Origin: DATEDA01 sp963754305
Lineage (GTDB): Bacteria; Pseudomonadota; Gammaproteobacteria; Burkholderiales; SG8-39
DNA length: 64,000 nt
Assembly (NCBI GenBank): GCA_963754305.1
Contig: CAVWFR010000036.1
Coordinates: 124,001-188,000 of the forward strand
Direction: 5' to 3'
The position numbers and the translations under genes are program-made. The notes beneath the pieces are model-generated. The model did no database searches and was not told the DNA's origin. It saw only the letters and a program-made list of their open reading frames with translations. The number at the start of each line of letters is the position of its first letter. Positions within the stretch are counted from its first letter, which is position 1. Below, piece after piece: positions 27,128 through 35,623 of the stretch.

Positions 27128-28990
27128 CTAGGGCGTACGCGTGCTCGACCAGGAACGGATTGCACCGCGCGCAGCCTCGTAGCCGCGTGCGACGATCTCG
27201 TCGATCCGCTCGAACGCGAGCAGGCGCAGATCCGCCACCGGGATGCGCAGGTACAGGCTCGCCGCCTCAGCCGCGCGCCGCTCGCGCGCCCAGTAGACGC
27301 TCGCGACCAGCGCGCTGCGCGTGAGCAGGCTCATGATCGACGGCACCTCGCTCCGCGCGGCACCCGGGTGAATCCTTTCCCAGAGCATGCGCCACCCGGA
27401 GACGTCGAGCTCCCGCCCCGGCGGCGAGCGCATCTCGACCTCGGCGCTCACGTCGACCGCGAGCACGGTGCCGATCTCCGGCTTCGCCGCCATCACGTCG
27501 ATCGGCAGATTGTTCACGAGCCCGCCGTCGACGTGCAGGTCCTCGCCCAGGCTCACCGGCGGCAGCACGCCCGGGAGCGCAATGCTCGCCCGGATCGCGC
27601 GCACGAGCGGTCCCCGCTCGTGCACGGTCTGCGCGGCGCGCGAGAGGTTGGTCGAAACGCACAGATAGGGGAGCGCGAGGTCCTCGATCGCGATGGCGCC
27701 GAACACGCGCTCGAGCTTCGTTCGGATCCGCCGGCCCGCGAGCAGGGCGACGACCGGAAACGTCGGATCCTTCAGCGCGGAAAAGTGCTCCTTGCAGCGG
27801 TCGAACGCCTCGCCGGGCGAGAGCCGTTGCGCCACGAGGGCGGCGATAATCGCGCCGACGCTCGTCCCGCCCACCCAGTCGACGGGAACGTCCGCCTCGG
27901 CGAGCGCGCGCAGGACGCCCAGGTGCGCGAATCCGCGCGCGCCGCCGCCCCCGAGCACGAGGCCGATGCCCGTCCCGATGAGGCAGCGCGCAAGGCGAGC
28001 GAAGTCTTCCGCCCGGTCCATGCTGACGTGGTAGTGGCAGTCGACCTCCCGGACCGCGAGAAACGCCGCCGTGCTGCGAGGCGCGGGAACTCCGGGATCG
28101 CGCAAAAGGACGAGGCTTCGCCGCGGGGCGCGCTCACTGCGCCAGCGCGCGTGGAGACCCCGTTCGGCCTCGCCGGGCTCGGGCGTCGCCGCGGCATTGG
28201 CGACGAACACCACGTGATCGGCCTGGCGGACGGCCCGCTCCGTCCAGCTCGAGAACAGCGGATCTGCCTCGTAGAGCACGAACTGGTGCGCGAGCTCCTG
28301 TTCGTTCAGCCATTGGACGAGCCGTGGGGCCGCCGGGTCCTCCTGCGCGCCGCGCGCGATCCCCTGCCCGAGCGCGCGGTCCACGCGCCGGGCATCCAGG
28401 TGGAGCGTGCTCCCGCGTAGGGCGAGCGCTTCGGCAAGCCGCCGCGCCAACTCGGCCGCGTCGGGGTCCGCGCCGGCGGGTACGACGGCGAGCGTCCGCA
28501 CCACCGGTCGCACGCGCCCGGAGGTCGCGCTCTGATGCCGCAGCCGGTCGACGAGGAGAGCGCTGATCCGCCGCAGGACGGCCGGCTGCCGCTCGATCAG
28601 CCGATGGAACGCCGCCGCCGGGAGGCGCGCGAGCAGCGAATCGCGCACTGCGAGGACCGTGGCCGAGCGCCGCGCGGACGAGAGCAGCGCCATCTCGCCG
28701 AGGATCTCGCCAGCGCCGATCTCGTTCAGGGCCCGCTCGCCGGCGGTGTCGTCGATGACCCGCAGGCGTCCGCTCAGGACGGTGTAGGCCGCGTTCCCCG
28801 GGTCGCCGCGCCGGAAGAGGATATCGCCGCCGCGCAGCGCAACCCACTCGGCGTCCGCCTGGAGCTCGGCGAGCGTTGCGGGATCGGCGGAGTCGAAGAG
28901 CGCGGCGAGGTGCGAGGCGAGCTGCGCCTGCCAGAACTCCGGCCACGCGGTCGCGCCGCCGCTCGCGGGCGTGGGCTCGACCTTCGACAT
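27128..28990 (-). CDS. Cyclic-nucleotide-binding domain / patatin-like phospholipase fusion (NTE-like)
   Basis: 620-residue protein in three parts. Residues 20-150 form a Crp-type cyclic nucleotide-binding domain (LRGGDILFRRGDPGNAAYTV; EILGEMALL). The middle (about 190-340) is a region starting TLAVVPAGADPDAAELARRL, resembling a degenerate P-loop module. The C-terminal patatin lipase has the oxyanion loop GGGGARGFAHLGVLR, nucleophile motif GTSVG and catalytic Asp in DGGLVNN. The layout resembles neuropathy-target-esterase-type lysophospholipases, so cNMP-gated phospholipid hydrolysis is plausible. The start at 28990 has a GGGAGGA ribosome-binding site; no transmembrane segment is evident. Confidence 0.9.
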   Translation of the reverse strand: MSKVEPTPASGGATAWPEFWQAQLASHLAALFDSADPATLAELQADAEWVALRGGDILFRRGDPGNAAYTVLSGRLRVIDDTAGERALNEIGAGEILGEMALLSSARRSATVLAVRDSLLARLPAAAFHRLIERQPAVLRRISALLVDRLRHQSATSGRVRPVVRTLAVVPAGADPDAAELARRLAEALALRGSTLHLDARRVDRALGQGIARGAQEDPAAPRLVQWLNEQELAHQFVLYEADPLFSSWTERAVRQADHVVFVANAAATPEPGEAERGLHARWRSERAPRRSLVLLRDPGVPAPRSTAAFLAVREVDCHYHVSMDRAEDFARLARCLIGTGIGLVLGGGGARGFAHLGVLRALAEADVPVDWVGGTSVGAIIAALVAQRLSPGEAFDRCKEHFSALKDPTFPVVALLAGRRIRTKLERVFGAIAIEDLALPYLCVSTNLSRAAQTVHERGPLVRAIRASIALPGVLPPVSLGEDLHVDGGLVNNLPIDVMAAKPEIGTVLAVDVSAEVEMRSPPGRELDVSGWRMLWERIHPGAARSEVPSIMSLLTRSALVASVYWARERRAAEAASLYLRIPVADLRLLAFERIDEIVARGYEAARGAIRSWSSTRTP

Positions 28991-29128
28991 GGGCGTTCCT
29001 CCCGCGGGCCAGCCGGTGCATCGAAGCGAGCGGGGATCATACGCCGGGCGTGTCTGCGCGATACGCGAGGCCACGGCAGCAGCCGCATGGCGCTCGCCGA
29101 GCACCCGCCAACGCTAAAGAGCGTTTGC

Positions 29129-29849
29129 TCAGCAGCCGAGTTGCCGCGCGAGATCGACGAAATCGCGCGCGTTGAGGTCGAAGCGCGACTCGGGTGCAAG
29201 ATCCGCCTTCACCGGATCCCCGCGTTCCATCGGCCGCTGAACGAATGCCGTCCGTAGACCCGCCCGGGCGGCCGCGTCGAGATCGTCCTTGTGCGCGGCG
29301 ACCATCATCACCTCGCCGGGCGCGAGGCCGAGCATCCGCGCCGCGCCCTCGTAGGCCTCGCGGTCGGGCTTGTAGTGGCCGAAGAGCTCCGCCGACAGTA
29401 CGCAGTCCCACGGCAGGCCGCCGTGCTTCGCCATGTTGGTGAGCAACGCGACGTTGCCGTTCGACAGCGTCGCGATCACGTACTTCTTCTTGAGCCGCTT
29501 TAGCCCGGCGACCGAGTCTTTCCACGGCGCGAGGCGATGCCAGGCGCGATTGAAGATGATCCTTGTCGGCGTCGGTGAGCCCCTCGATCTCGAAGCGCGC
29601 GAGGAGATCATCGAGAATCATCCGGTGCAGGCCGTCGATGTTCGTCCAGGGAAGCTCGCCGCGCCGCACGCGGTCCATTGCGGGCCGGTAGCCGCCGCGC
29701 CACGCGTCGGCAAAGGCGACCCAGTCGCGGGCGAGCTTATTCTTGCGTCCCAGCTTGCGGCCCTCGGCGGTGATCGAACCCCGCCAGTCGACCACCGTGC
29801 CGAACACATCGAACGTCAGCGCCTTCACCTCGCGCGCGACTCTTTTCAC
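29129..29849 (-). CDS. HAD-family type II haloacid dehalogenase-like hydrolase, frameshifted as written
   Basis: Cytoplasmic HAD hydrolase. The N-terminal half has the nucleophile motif LTFDVFGTVVDWRGS; the C-terminal half carries ATLSNGN, the HYKPD lysine region and motif IV as VAAHKDDLDAA. The halves are in different frames: one extra base at about 29553-29554 changes the expected DHLNRAWHRLAPW. Without it the protein is about 239 residues, normal for L-2-haloacid dehalogenases. The GTG at 29849 overlaps the hemW stop (GTGA); a second GTG at 29828 gives VKALTFDVFG. Substrate unknown. The frameshift may be a sequencing error. Confidence 0.85.
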
Positions 29850-31070
29850 CCTTCCCCCTTCCCCCTTCTCCCTTCCCGCTCTTCCGGCAGGAAGAGCTGC
29901 AGGAGATCGTTCAGGAACCGCCGGCCGAGCGCCGTCGGGCGGATCCGCACGTGGTCGCGCTCGATGAGCCCCTTCGCTTCGGCCGCAACGAGCTGGTCGG
30001 TCGACGGCCGCAATCTGCAGACCGGTCCGCTCGAGGAAGAGCGTGACGTCGAACCCGTCGGCGAGGCGCAGCGCGTTCATCATGAACTCGAACCCGAGCT
30101 CGCGGCGCTCGACCGGACGGCGCTCCTGCACCGCGTCGCCTGCAGCGACGCGAGAGAGATACTCGCGCGGCTGCTTGAACCGCATCTCGCGCACGATGCG
30201 GTCATGGAAGGACAGCTTCGAGTGCGCGCCGGCGCCGATGCCGAGATAGTCGCCGAAGCGCCAGTAGTTGAGGTTGTGCTTGCATTCGGCGCCGGGTCGG
30301 GCATAGGCCGAGGTCTCGTAATGCGTGTAACCCGCGCCGACGAGCCGCTCCTCGACCATGTCGCCGATCGCGGCGGACGTGTCCTCGTCGGGCAGCGGCG
30401 GGGGGAAGCGGTGGAAGAGGGTGTTCGGCTCGAGCGTCAGGTGATAGAAGGAGAGATGCGGTGCGCGGGCCGCGAGCGCTTCCGCCACGTCGGCTTCGGC
30501 CTCGGAGAGCGTCTGTTCGGGCAGCGCGTACATCAAGTCGAGGTTGAAGTTGTCGAAGCTCGCGTGCGCGATCTCGATCGCGCGCCGCGCCTCCCGATCG
30601 TCGTGGATCCGGCCGAGCGCCTTGAGGTGTCGCGGATCGAAGCTCTGGATGCCGATCGAGAGCCGGTTCACGCCGGCGGCGCGGAAGTCGCGGAACTTCT
30701 CGGCCTCGAACGTCCCCGGGTTCGCCTCGAGCGTGATCTCGGCGTCGGCCGCGAGCTGGAGCCGCGCGCGGAACGCGGCAAGCAGTCGGTCGATCGCACG
30801 CGCGGTGAGCAGGGTCGGCGTCCCGCCGCCGAAGAAGATCGAATGCACGCGCCGTCCCCACACCGACGGCAGCGCGCGCTCGAGGTCGGCGATCAGCGCG
30901 TCGACGTAGGCGCCCTCGGGCAGCGCCTCCCTCAACTCGTGAGAGTTGAAGTCGCAGTACGGGCACTTCCGCACGCACCAGGGGATGTGCACGTAGAGCG
31001 CGAGCGGGGGCAGCGCGGCGAGGCGGAGCTGGGGGCCGGCGGCGGGGGCCTGTACTACGGTGCTGGGCAT
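29846..31070 (-). CDS. hemW: Radical SAM haem chaperone HemW, frameshifted near the C-terminus as written
   Basis: Radical SAM family protein once annotated as an oxygen-independent coproporphyrinogen oxidase; HemW is now known as a haem chaperone. The 4Fe-4S motif CVRKCPYC (Cys32, 36, 39) sits in YVHIPWCVRKCPYCDF, with GGGTPT and SIGIQSF following. It lacks the extra cysteine of true HemN (C-x3-C-x2-C-x-C), supporting HemW. Near 30000 one extra base moves the C-terminal HTH-like domain (VAAEAKGLIERDHVRIRP, TALGRRFLNDLLQLFL) out of frame; removing it gives about 407 residues ending at 29846. The start is the ATG at 31070. Confidence 0.9.
29849..29877 (-). other. G-quadruplex-capable purine tract at the hemW/HAD junction
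   Basis: On the minus strand five runs of three to five Gs are separated by loops of two to four bases, each run pair joined by AA or AGAA. The tract encodes the Gly/Arg/Lys-rich C-terminal tail of HemW and ends at the GTGA overlap where HAD translation starts. It fits the general G3+N1-7 quadruplex pattern. Confidence 0.5.
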
Positions 31071-31149
31071 GACGATGCGGTGTGGCCGGATGATAGAGCA
31101 ACCGGGGCAGCTCCCTGCCGCGGGCGCCGGGCGACGCCCGGGCGCGGGT

Positions 31150-31189
31150 CCCAGAATGGGTTTGATCCTGCCCAATTTGGGCATATACT
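31150..31189 (+). promoter_or_regulatory. Promoter with embedded dyad operators upstream of mntA
   Basis: A -35-like TTGATC (31162-31167) and a -10-like TATACT (31184-31189) are 16 bp apart. The spacer holds the palindrome GCCCAATTTGGGC (31170-31182), and a second dyad CCCAGAATGGG (31150-31160) lies just upstream of the -35. The likely transcription start would fall within a few bases of the GTG at 31198, so the message may be leaderless. The HTH domain of the first protein could bind these dyads for autorepression. Confidence 0.6.
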
Positions 31190-31197
31190 GCCGACCC

Positions 31198-31785
31198 GTG
31201 ACCGCCGTCCGGCCCATCGACGCGATCCTGACCAGGACGCAGCAGCGCGTGCTCGGCCTCCTGTTCGTGGGGGAGACGGAACGCACGCTGAACGAGCTCG
31301 TGCGCCAGTCGGGCGGCGGCTCGGGCGCGATCCGGAGGGAGGTCGAGCGGATGGCCGCCGCGGGGTTCCTGCGCGAGCGCCGCGTCGGCAACCAGCGCCG
31401 GTTCAGCGCCGATCGGGCGAGCCCGTTCTACGCGGCGCTGGCAGCCCTCGCGGTTAAGTCGGTCGAGCCGGCGCCCGGCCGTTCCGGCAAGCTGACGCGC
31501 CCCTCGGCGGCGCTGATCGCGGGCCGCGGCGCAGTCAGAAAAGCGCTTGCCCGCCGTGGGCTCAGGAATCCGCGGGTCTTCGGCTCGGTCGCCCGCGGCG
31601 ACGACACGGAGACGAGCGACCTGGATCTGCTCGTAGACGCGCGGCCCGGCACTTCGCTCCTCGACCTGGTGAAGGCGAAGCACGCGGTCGAGGACTTGCT
31701 TCGGGTGCCGGTGGACCTCGTCACGCTGGACGATCTTCCGGAGTCCTTCCGGGCAGCAGTCGTCGCCGAGTCAGTGCCGCTGTGA
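31198..31785 (+). CDS. HTH-MNT nucleotidyltransferase antitoxin (MntA-like)
   Basis: 195 residues. Residues 10-75 form a winged helix-turn-helix (LNELVRQSGGGSGAIRREVERM), and the C-terminal half is a minimal nucleotidyltransferase with the exact MntA motif G-S-x10-D-x-D (Gly129-Ser130, Asp141, Asp143). In characterised MntA-HepT pairs the MNT protein AMPylates a HepT tyrosine to neutralise it. The next gene overlaps by 4 bp (GTGA) and encodes HepT. The GTG at 31198 is preferred; an upstream in-frame ATG would run across the promoter. The fused HTH suggests self-regulation. Confidence 0.85.
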   Translation: MTAVRPIDAILTRTQQRVLGLLFVGETERTLNELVRQSGGGSGAIRREVERMAAAGFLRERRVGNQRRFSADRASPFYAALAALAVKSVEPAPGRSGKLTRPSAALIAGRGAVRKALARRGLRNPRVFGSVARGDDTETSDLDLLVDARPGTSLLDLVKAKHAVEDLLRVPVDLVTLDDLPESFRAAVVAESVPL

Positions 31786-32249
31786 CCGAGCCGCCCTCGC
31801 GCGACCGCACCTACCTCGGGCACATGCTCGAGGCCATCGCACGCATCCGGCGCTATGTGGGGCGCAAGCGGCGGGCCGCTTTCCTCCGGGACGCCCTGCT
31901 ACAGGACGCGGTGATCCGGAACATCGAGGTCGTGGGTGAAGCCGCGGGCCGAGTCTCCGCCGAGCTCACCGCACGGAACCCCGAGATCCCGTGGCGCGAG
32001 ATCGTCGGGATGCGCCACCGGCTCATCCACGGCTATCTCGAGGTGAACCTCCTCACCGTGTGGGAAGTCATCGAGCGCGATCTACCGGTGCTGGAACGCA
32101 GTCTGCGCACCCTCGTCGAACCGCCCCCGCCACTTGCCGCCAAGCCGACTGCGCGCAAGCGGCGCGTGGCGGGCGGGTTGGCGCGAAGCGTCGTCGGTGA
32201 ACCCCGGGGAACCCGTCGCATGCTCTCTTCATTGAATCTCATCCGATAA
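31782..32249 (+). CDS. HepT-like HEPN ribonuclease toxin (DUF86)
   Basis: 155-residue HEPN-fold protein. The toxin motif R-x4-H-x-Y is intact (Arg78, His83, Tyr85 in GMRHRLIHGY). In known systems this site is the RNase active centre, and the tyrosine is AMPylated by MntA. The helical core ends near residue 110; the remaining 40 residues form a basic Pro/Arg-rich tail not usual for the family. It overlaps the upstream mntA-like gene by 4 bp, so the two are co-translated as a type VII-like toxin-antitoxin pair. It may protect against phage or stabilise the adjacent island. Confidence 0.87.
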   Translation: MTEPPSRDRTYLGHMLEAIARIRRYVGRKRRAAFLRDALLQDAVIRNIEVVGEAAGRVSAELTARNPEIPWREIVGMRHRLIHGYLEVNLLTVWEVIERDLPVLERSLRTLVEPPPPLAAKPTARKRRVAGGLARSVVGEPRGTRRMLSSLNLIR

Positions 32250-32275
32250 CGCTGGAGGTTTAGGACAATCCCCGC

Positions 32276-32743
32276 ATGCCTCCGCTCCTGTCATCGGCCG
32301 AATTCGCCCGCGCCCGCGGCGTGTCGGAGCAGCGCATCCGCCAGCTGCTCGCGGGCGGAAAGATCGCCGGCGCGTTCCGCGTCGGCGCACGCTGGGCGAT
32401 TCCGGCCGACGCCGCCATCCGACGCACTCCCGCCGGCGGGCCGCCGCGCACGCGCGCGAGCGTCCTCAGACGGGCCGCACGGGCCTGCGAGGGCGCGCTC
32501 GCCGCCGCGGGAGTTCGCGCGCTCGTCATCGGGTCGGTCTCCTATGGCGGCGTCCGCCCGGAGTCCGATCTGGATCTGATGATCGTTTCCTACCCGGGAA
32601 AGCGGTGGAGCGAGGTGAGAGCGATCGCGGCCGATGCCGCGCGTCCTTACGGCGTTCCGGTGGACGTCATCTTCGCCGATACCCTTCCCCCGGCCGTGCG
32701 GGGAGCGATGCTGAAGGACGCGCGCCGTGCCAGCGTCCTTTAA
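32276..32743 (+). CDS. Excisionase-like HTH + MNT nucleotidyltransferase protein
   Basis: 155 residues. The N-terminus (SAEFARARGVSEQRIRQLLA, then RVGARWAIP) resembles a MerR/excisionase-type DNA-binding domain. The C-terminal half is a second minimal nucleotidyltransferase with G-S-x10-D-x-D (Gly86-Ser87, Asp98, Asp100). A GGAGG ribosome-binding site precedes the ATG. It lies 26 bp after hepT on the same strand. A partner HEPN gene is not evident unless it is the 48-residue frame overlapping its end. It may be an antitoxin-like regulator. Confidence 0.75.
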   Translation: MPPLLSSAEFARARGVSEQRIRQLLAGGKIAGAFRVGARWAIPADAAIRRTPAGGPPRTRASVLRRAARACEGALAAAGVRALVIGSVSYGGVRPESDLDLMIVSYPGKRWSEVRAIAADAARPYGVPVDVIFADTLPPAVRGAMLKDARRASVL

Positions 32744-32873
32744 GCACCAGCTCGCGGTCGTCGCGGAGTTGCTCCGCGAGGTTGCGCGCACGGCGAGAAG
32801 CGCGTTTCGGCGCGACGCGCGCCGGGCGGATCAGACGTCTTCACCGAGCCGCGGTCCCATGAGTAGCGGGTAG
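32727..32873 (+). CDS. Small overlapping ORF, possible truncated partner
   Basis: A 48-residue frame beginning with GTG inside the end of the preceding nucleotidyltransferase gene (17-bp overlap). The first 30 residues form a plausible amphipathic helix (FKHQLAVVAELLREVARTAR), like the first helix of a HEPN or DUF86 partner, after which it ends in Ser/Pro/Arg-rich sequence. It may be the remnant of a HEPN toxin. Coding status is uncertain. Confidence 0.3.
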   Translation: MPASFKHQLAVVAELLREVARTARSAFRRDARRADQTSSPSRGPMSSG

Positions 32874-33007
32874 CGTTCGGGTGCAAGCGGCGCGAGTCTT
32901 GTCCGTCCTGCGGGACGCGACGCAGCGGGCGGCGGATCATCATGCTTGACCAGGGCGCGAGTGGAGGGCGATTGGCCGGGCTTGCCGGCGACTCCCGCTG
33001 GCCGCTT

Positions 33008-33793
33008 TCAAACGCCTGTGAGCGCGTAACGCAGCACGCCGTCGCGAATCAGTACGTCTATGTGTGCAGCGGCCTGCTCAGGCGCCTGTCCGCCAGTAAG
33101 CACGACGCCGAGCTCGATATTGAGGTTCAGCGCGAACTCGGTCAGGTTGGCGCTCGATATGAACAGACGGTTGCGATCGGCGACGACAAATTTTGCGTGG
33201 AGCGCGCCATACCGTCCGTTTGCATCGCGCGCTCGTAGCTCGTGCGGCCATGCGTACACTGCGCACGAGGCGCTATCGGAGAGACAGAGATAGGGCAGCG
33301 GGTCAAAGGCTACCTTTCCGCCGTCAGCGGTATCCGTCTCGAGCACAAACGCCACGCGCACACCTCGGGCGATCGCCCGTGAGATCGCCGCAGCGATGGC
33401 CGGCACACGGTAAGCGGCGAACGTAACGACATACAGCGATCGTCGTGCGCTGTCGATGAGCTCCAGCAGTGCGGGCTCGGTGCTTCGCAGAGGCGTGCCG
33501 ATGTGTGCGGGACCGGTCCAGACCAGCTCGGTCCGACGCGATGCCGCCTCGGTGCGGATTGCAAAGTGCAGCGTGCCCAGAACGTTTGAGATCTCTCGAC
33601 CACTGATCCCGGGTGAATGCTGACGCCAGGCGACAAGCAGGGCATCCAGCCGCCGCGACGCGTCTGGTGACAACCCTGCCGACACTATATCTGGCGCACG
33701 CTCGAGCCGGTCGCATACTACGGTAACAACGTGAGTTGACGTTTCTCGCGCGAACTCGAGAGCGGCGGATAGAACGGGCTCGGGGAGCGCCAT
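33008..33793 (-). CDS. drmC: DISARM protein DrmC, phospholipase D-like
   Basis: 261-residue PLD-superfamily protein, the last gene of the leftward DISARM operon. One complete HKD motif is present (His199-x-Lys201 in GALHAKFVVAD, then SSANLTEF), with the upstream half (YVVTFAAYRVPAIAAAI; RGVRVAFVLET) typical of DrmC. PLD-like nucleases cut phosphodiester bonds, and in the reported Bacillus system DrmC was dispensable for some phages. The ATG at 33793 is used; a TTG at 33802 would overlap the drmB stop as TTGA. It is the only DISARM gene here with a fully intact frame. Confidence 0.9.
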   Translation of the reverse strand: MALPEPVLSAALEFARETSTHVVTVVCDRLERAPDIVSAGLSPDASRRLDALLVAWRQHSPGISGREISNVLGTLHFAIRTEAASRRTELVWTGPAHIGTPLRSTEPALLELIDSARRSLYVVTFAAYRVPAIAAAISRAIARGVRVAFVLETDTADGGKVAFDPLPYLCLSDSASCAVYAWPHELRARDANGRYGALHAKFVVADRNRLFISSANLTEFALNLNIELGVVLTGGQAPEQAAAHIDVLIRDGVLRYALTGV

Positions 33794-33798
33794 GCCCG

Positions 33799-35623
33799 TC
33801 AACCGAACAGCGGCTCGACTGAGCTGCCGAGCGCGCGCGCGAGCAGTGACCGGTCCAGATACTTGTTGCCCCGTTCACAGGAGGTTTCCGGCGCAAACAG
33901 GCAGGCGTGGCACGCCGCGCCATGGAGCGTAGCGGTCCCGTCCTGCGCGGGGTGGTGTTCCGCGCACAGCGGGTCGGACGAGCATAGCTGCATGCTTTCC
34001 AGCGCGAGGCGGATCAGGCGCCCGAGACGATGCGGCTCGCCCTGCGAGACCAGTCCGCCGAGCGTGCCCTCGCTGTCCGGCGCCGCGGTATAGAGCAGGA
34101 GGCCGGCCATCGGCATGGCGTCGGCGCTGCCATCGTCGCAATAGATGCGCTCGCGGATACTGGCGGCGCTATAGCCGGACTCGAGCGCCAGTTGTCGCAT
34201 GAGGGCGTGCGAGAAGGAATGCATCAGCGCATACCGGATCCCCGGAAACCCGGCTTCGGCCGGAAGCTTGTTCCGCGCCCGGCGCCAGGCCGCGTGGGCC
34301 GAGCGGAACTCTCCTTCACGCGCCGCCACCCTTCTTTCCCATTGCAGCAAGGCGTCGCGCCTGAAGTGAAGAAAGATGCCTTCACCCCGAACCTCTGAAA
34401 CCGGCACCCAGGCAGGCGCGCCTCGTGCGAGTGGCGCGCGCAACTCGGGCGGGATATCCGCAGGGTCGGGGTAGTCACCGGGCGAATCAATGCGGGTGAA
34501 GCCGATCAACGCACGCACCTCACGCAATCGCTCGACGCGAACCACTTTCTCGAACCACGCCTCGTATCCGACCGGGGCGCGAACCGACGTCAGCTCGAAG
34601 TCCCGCGTGTTGCGCACCGGATTTGCCGCCGAGAATACTTCCCACTCCGGGGCCTTCAGATCGGTGGCTCCCTCACCAGGGGTTGTACCGCTGCGCCGAG
34701 CCCCGATCGCTTTCCAGATCTGATCGTCGGAATACGTCTCGAGCCCTTTGAGGTTTCCCACCGCCCGGAAAGCCGCGATCACGTCCTTCGAGGTCGCGTG
34801 TTGCAGCACGACCCATTTGTCTTCCACCAACTGCGGCAAGGGATCAGTGTGCGTAGGCACCGACATCGCCGAAAGCGAGATTCCGAACATGAGTTGCTCG
34901 CGCCGAGGAGCATCGTCTCCGCCTGCTCTTCACATCCTAGGTGCGAAGTCGCGCAGGTCGGGCGTCGGCCGCGGCATTCGAATACCGTGTCACTCGCGGC
35001 TGCGTCGCCGAAGGCCTCCACCATCGAACGTTTCGCGCCACACGTATCGCACTCGACCAACAAATCGGCGGCTTCGTCGCCGATCCCGACCTTGCGCAGA
35101 CGCAGGGGGCCGTTGCATGCAGTCGAGCCGCGATGCGTGAAGCCCAGCCACGGAAAATCGTCGAGGTGGCCGTGAGCGCACGCGAGCTGGAACCGCGTCG
35201 GCAGCACGTCGGGCGGGTTGGGCGACTTGTTGCAATTCACATGGCGGTAGCGCACGCGGTCGGGGCGGTAGGCGTCGGGCCGCAACTCGAAGAGACCGGA
35301 CGCGAGCGGTGCCACCAGATCGCACAGGGGCAGCGATACCACTGCGGGAACGGCGTCACCGGCACGCCGATCTTTCTCCAGCGGATCGCGGGTGGTCTCG
35401 TCGGGCTCGACCGGCGGGAGCATGAGGCGTTCGACCTGCTGCCGAGCTGCGCGCGAACCGCGCGGAGCAGGCGCTCCTCGCCTACGGCCTTGGCGTGGAC
35501 GAGCTTCCAATCGTCCAGGCCCATGACCATCGCGGCGATGTTCGGCAGATCCACCATCGCACCCACGCCGTAGGTGTGCAGAAGCTGGGTCGGGCGAACG
35601 TCGCCCACCTTGTGCTCGGCCAT
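33799..35623 (-). CDS. drmB: DISARM protein DrmB (DUF1998), two frameshifts as written
   Basis: DUF1998 protein that forms a complex with the DrmA helicase. The N-terminus (HKVGDVRPTQLLHTYGVGAM), cysteine-rich centre (ACAHGHLDDFPW; CDTCGAKRSM) and C-terminal DUF1998 (HSFSHALMRQLALESGYSAA; CSSDPLC...CHACL) all read well, but in three frames. Shifts fall near 35441-35443 (between AQLG and QQVERLMLPP) and near 34888-34892 (between LGASN and FGISLSAMS). Both look like loss of one base. Corrected length is about 607 residues. The ATG at 35623 overlaps the drmA stop (TAATG). Confidence 0.85.

Noticed and set aside
29037..31391. Single 784-codon frame that would fuse HemW to the HAD protein
   Set aside because: It arises because a +1 shift in hemW removes its stop; each family has its own normal boundaries and a GTGA overlap.
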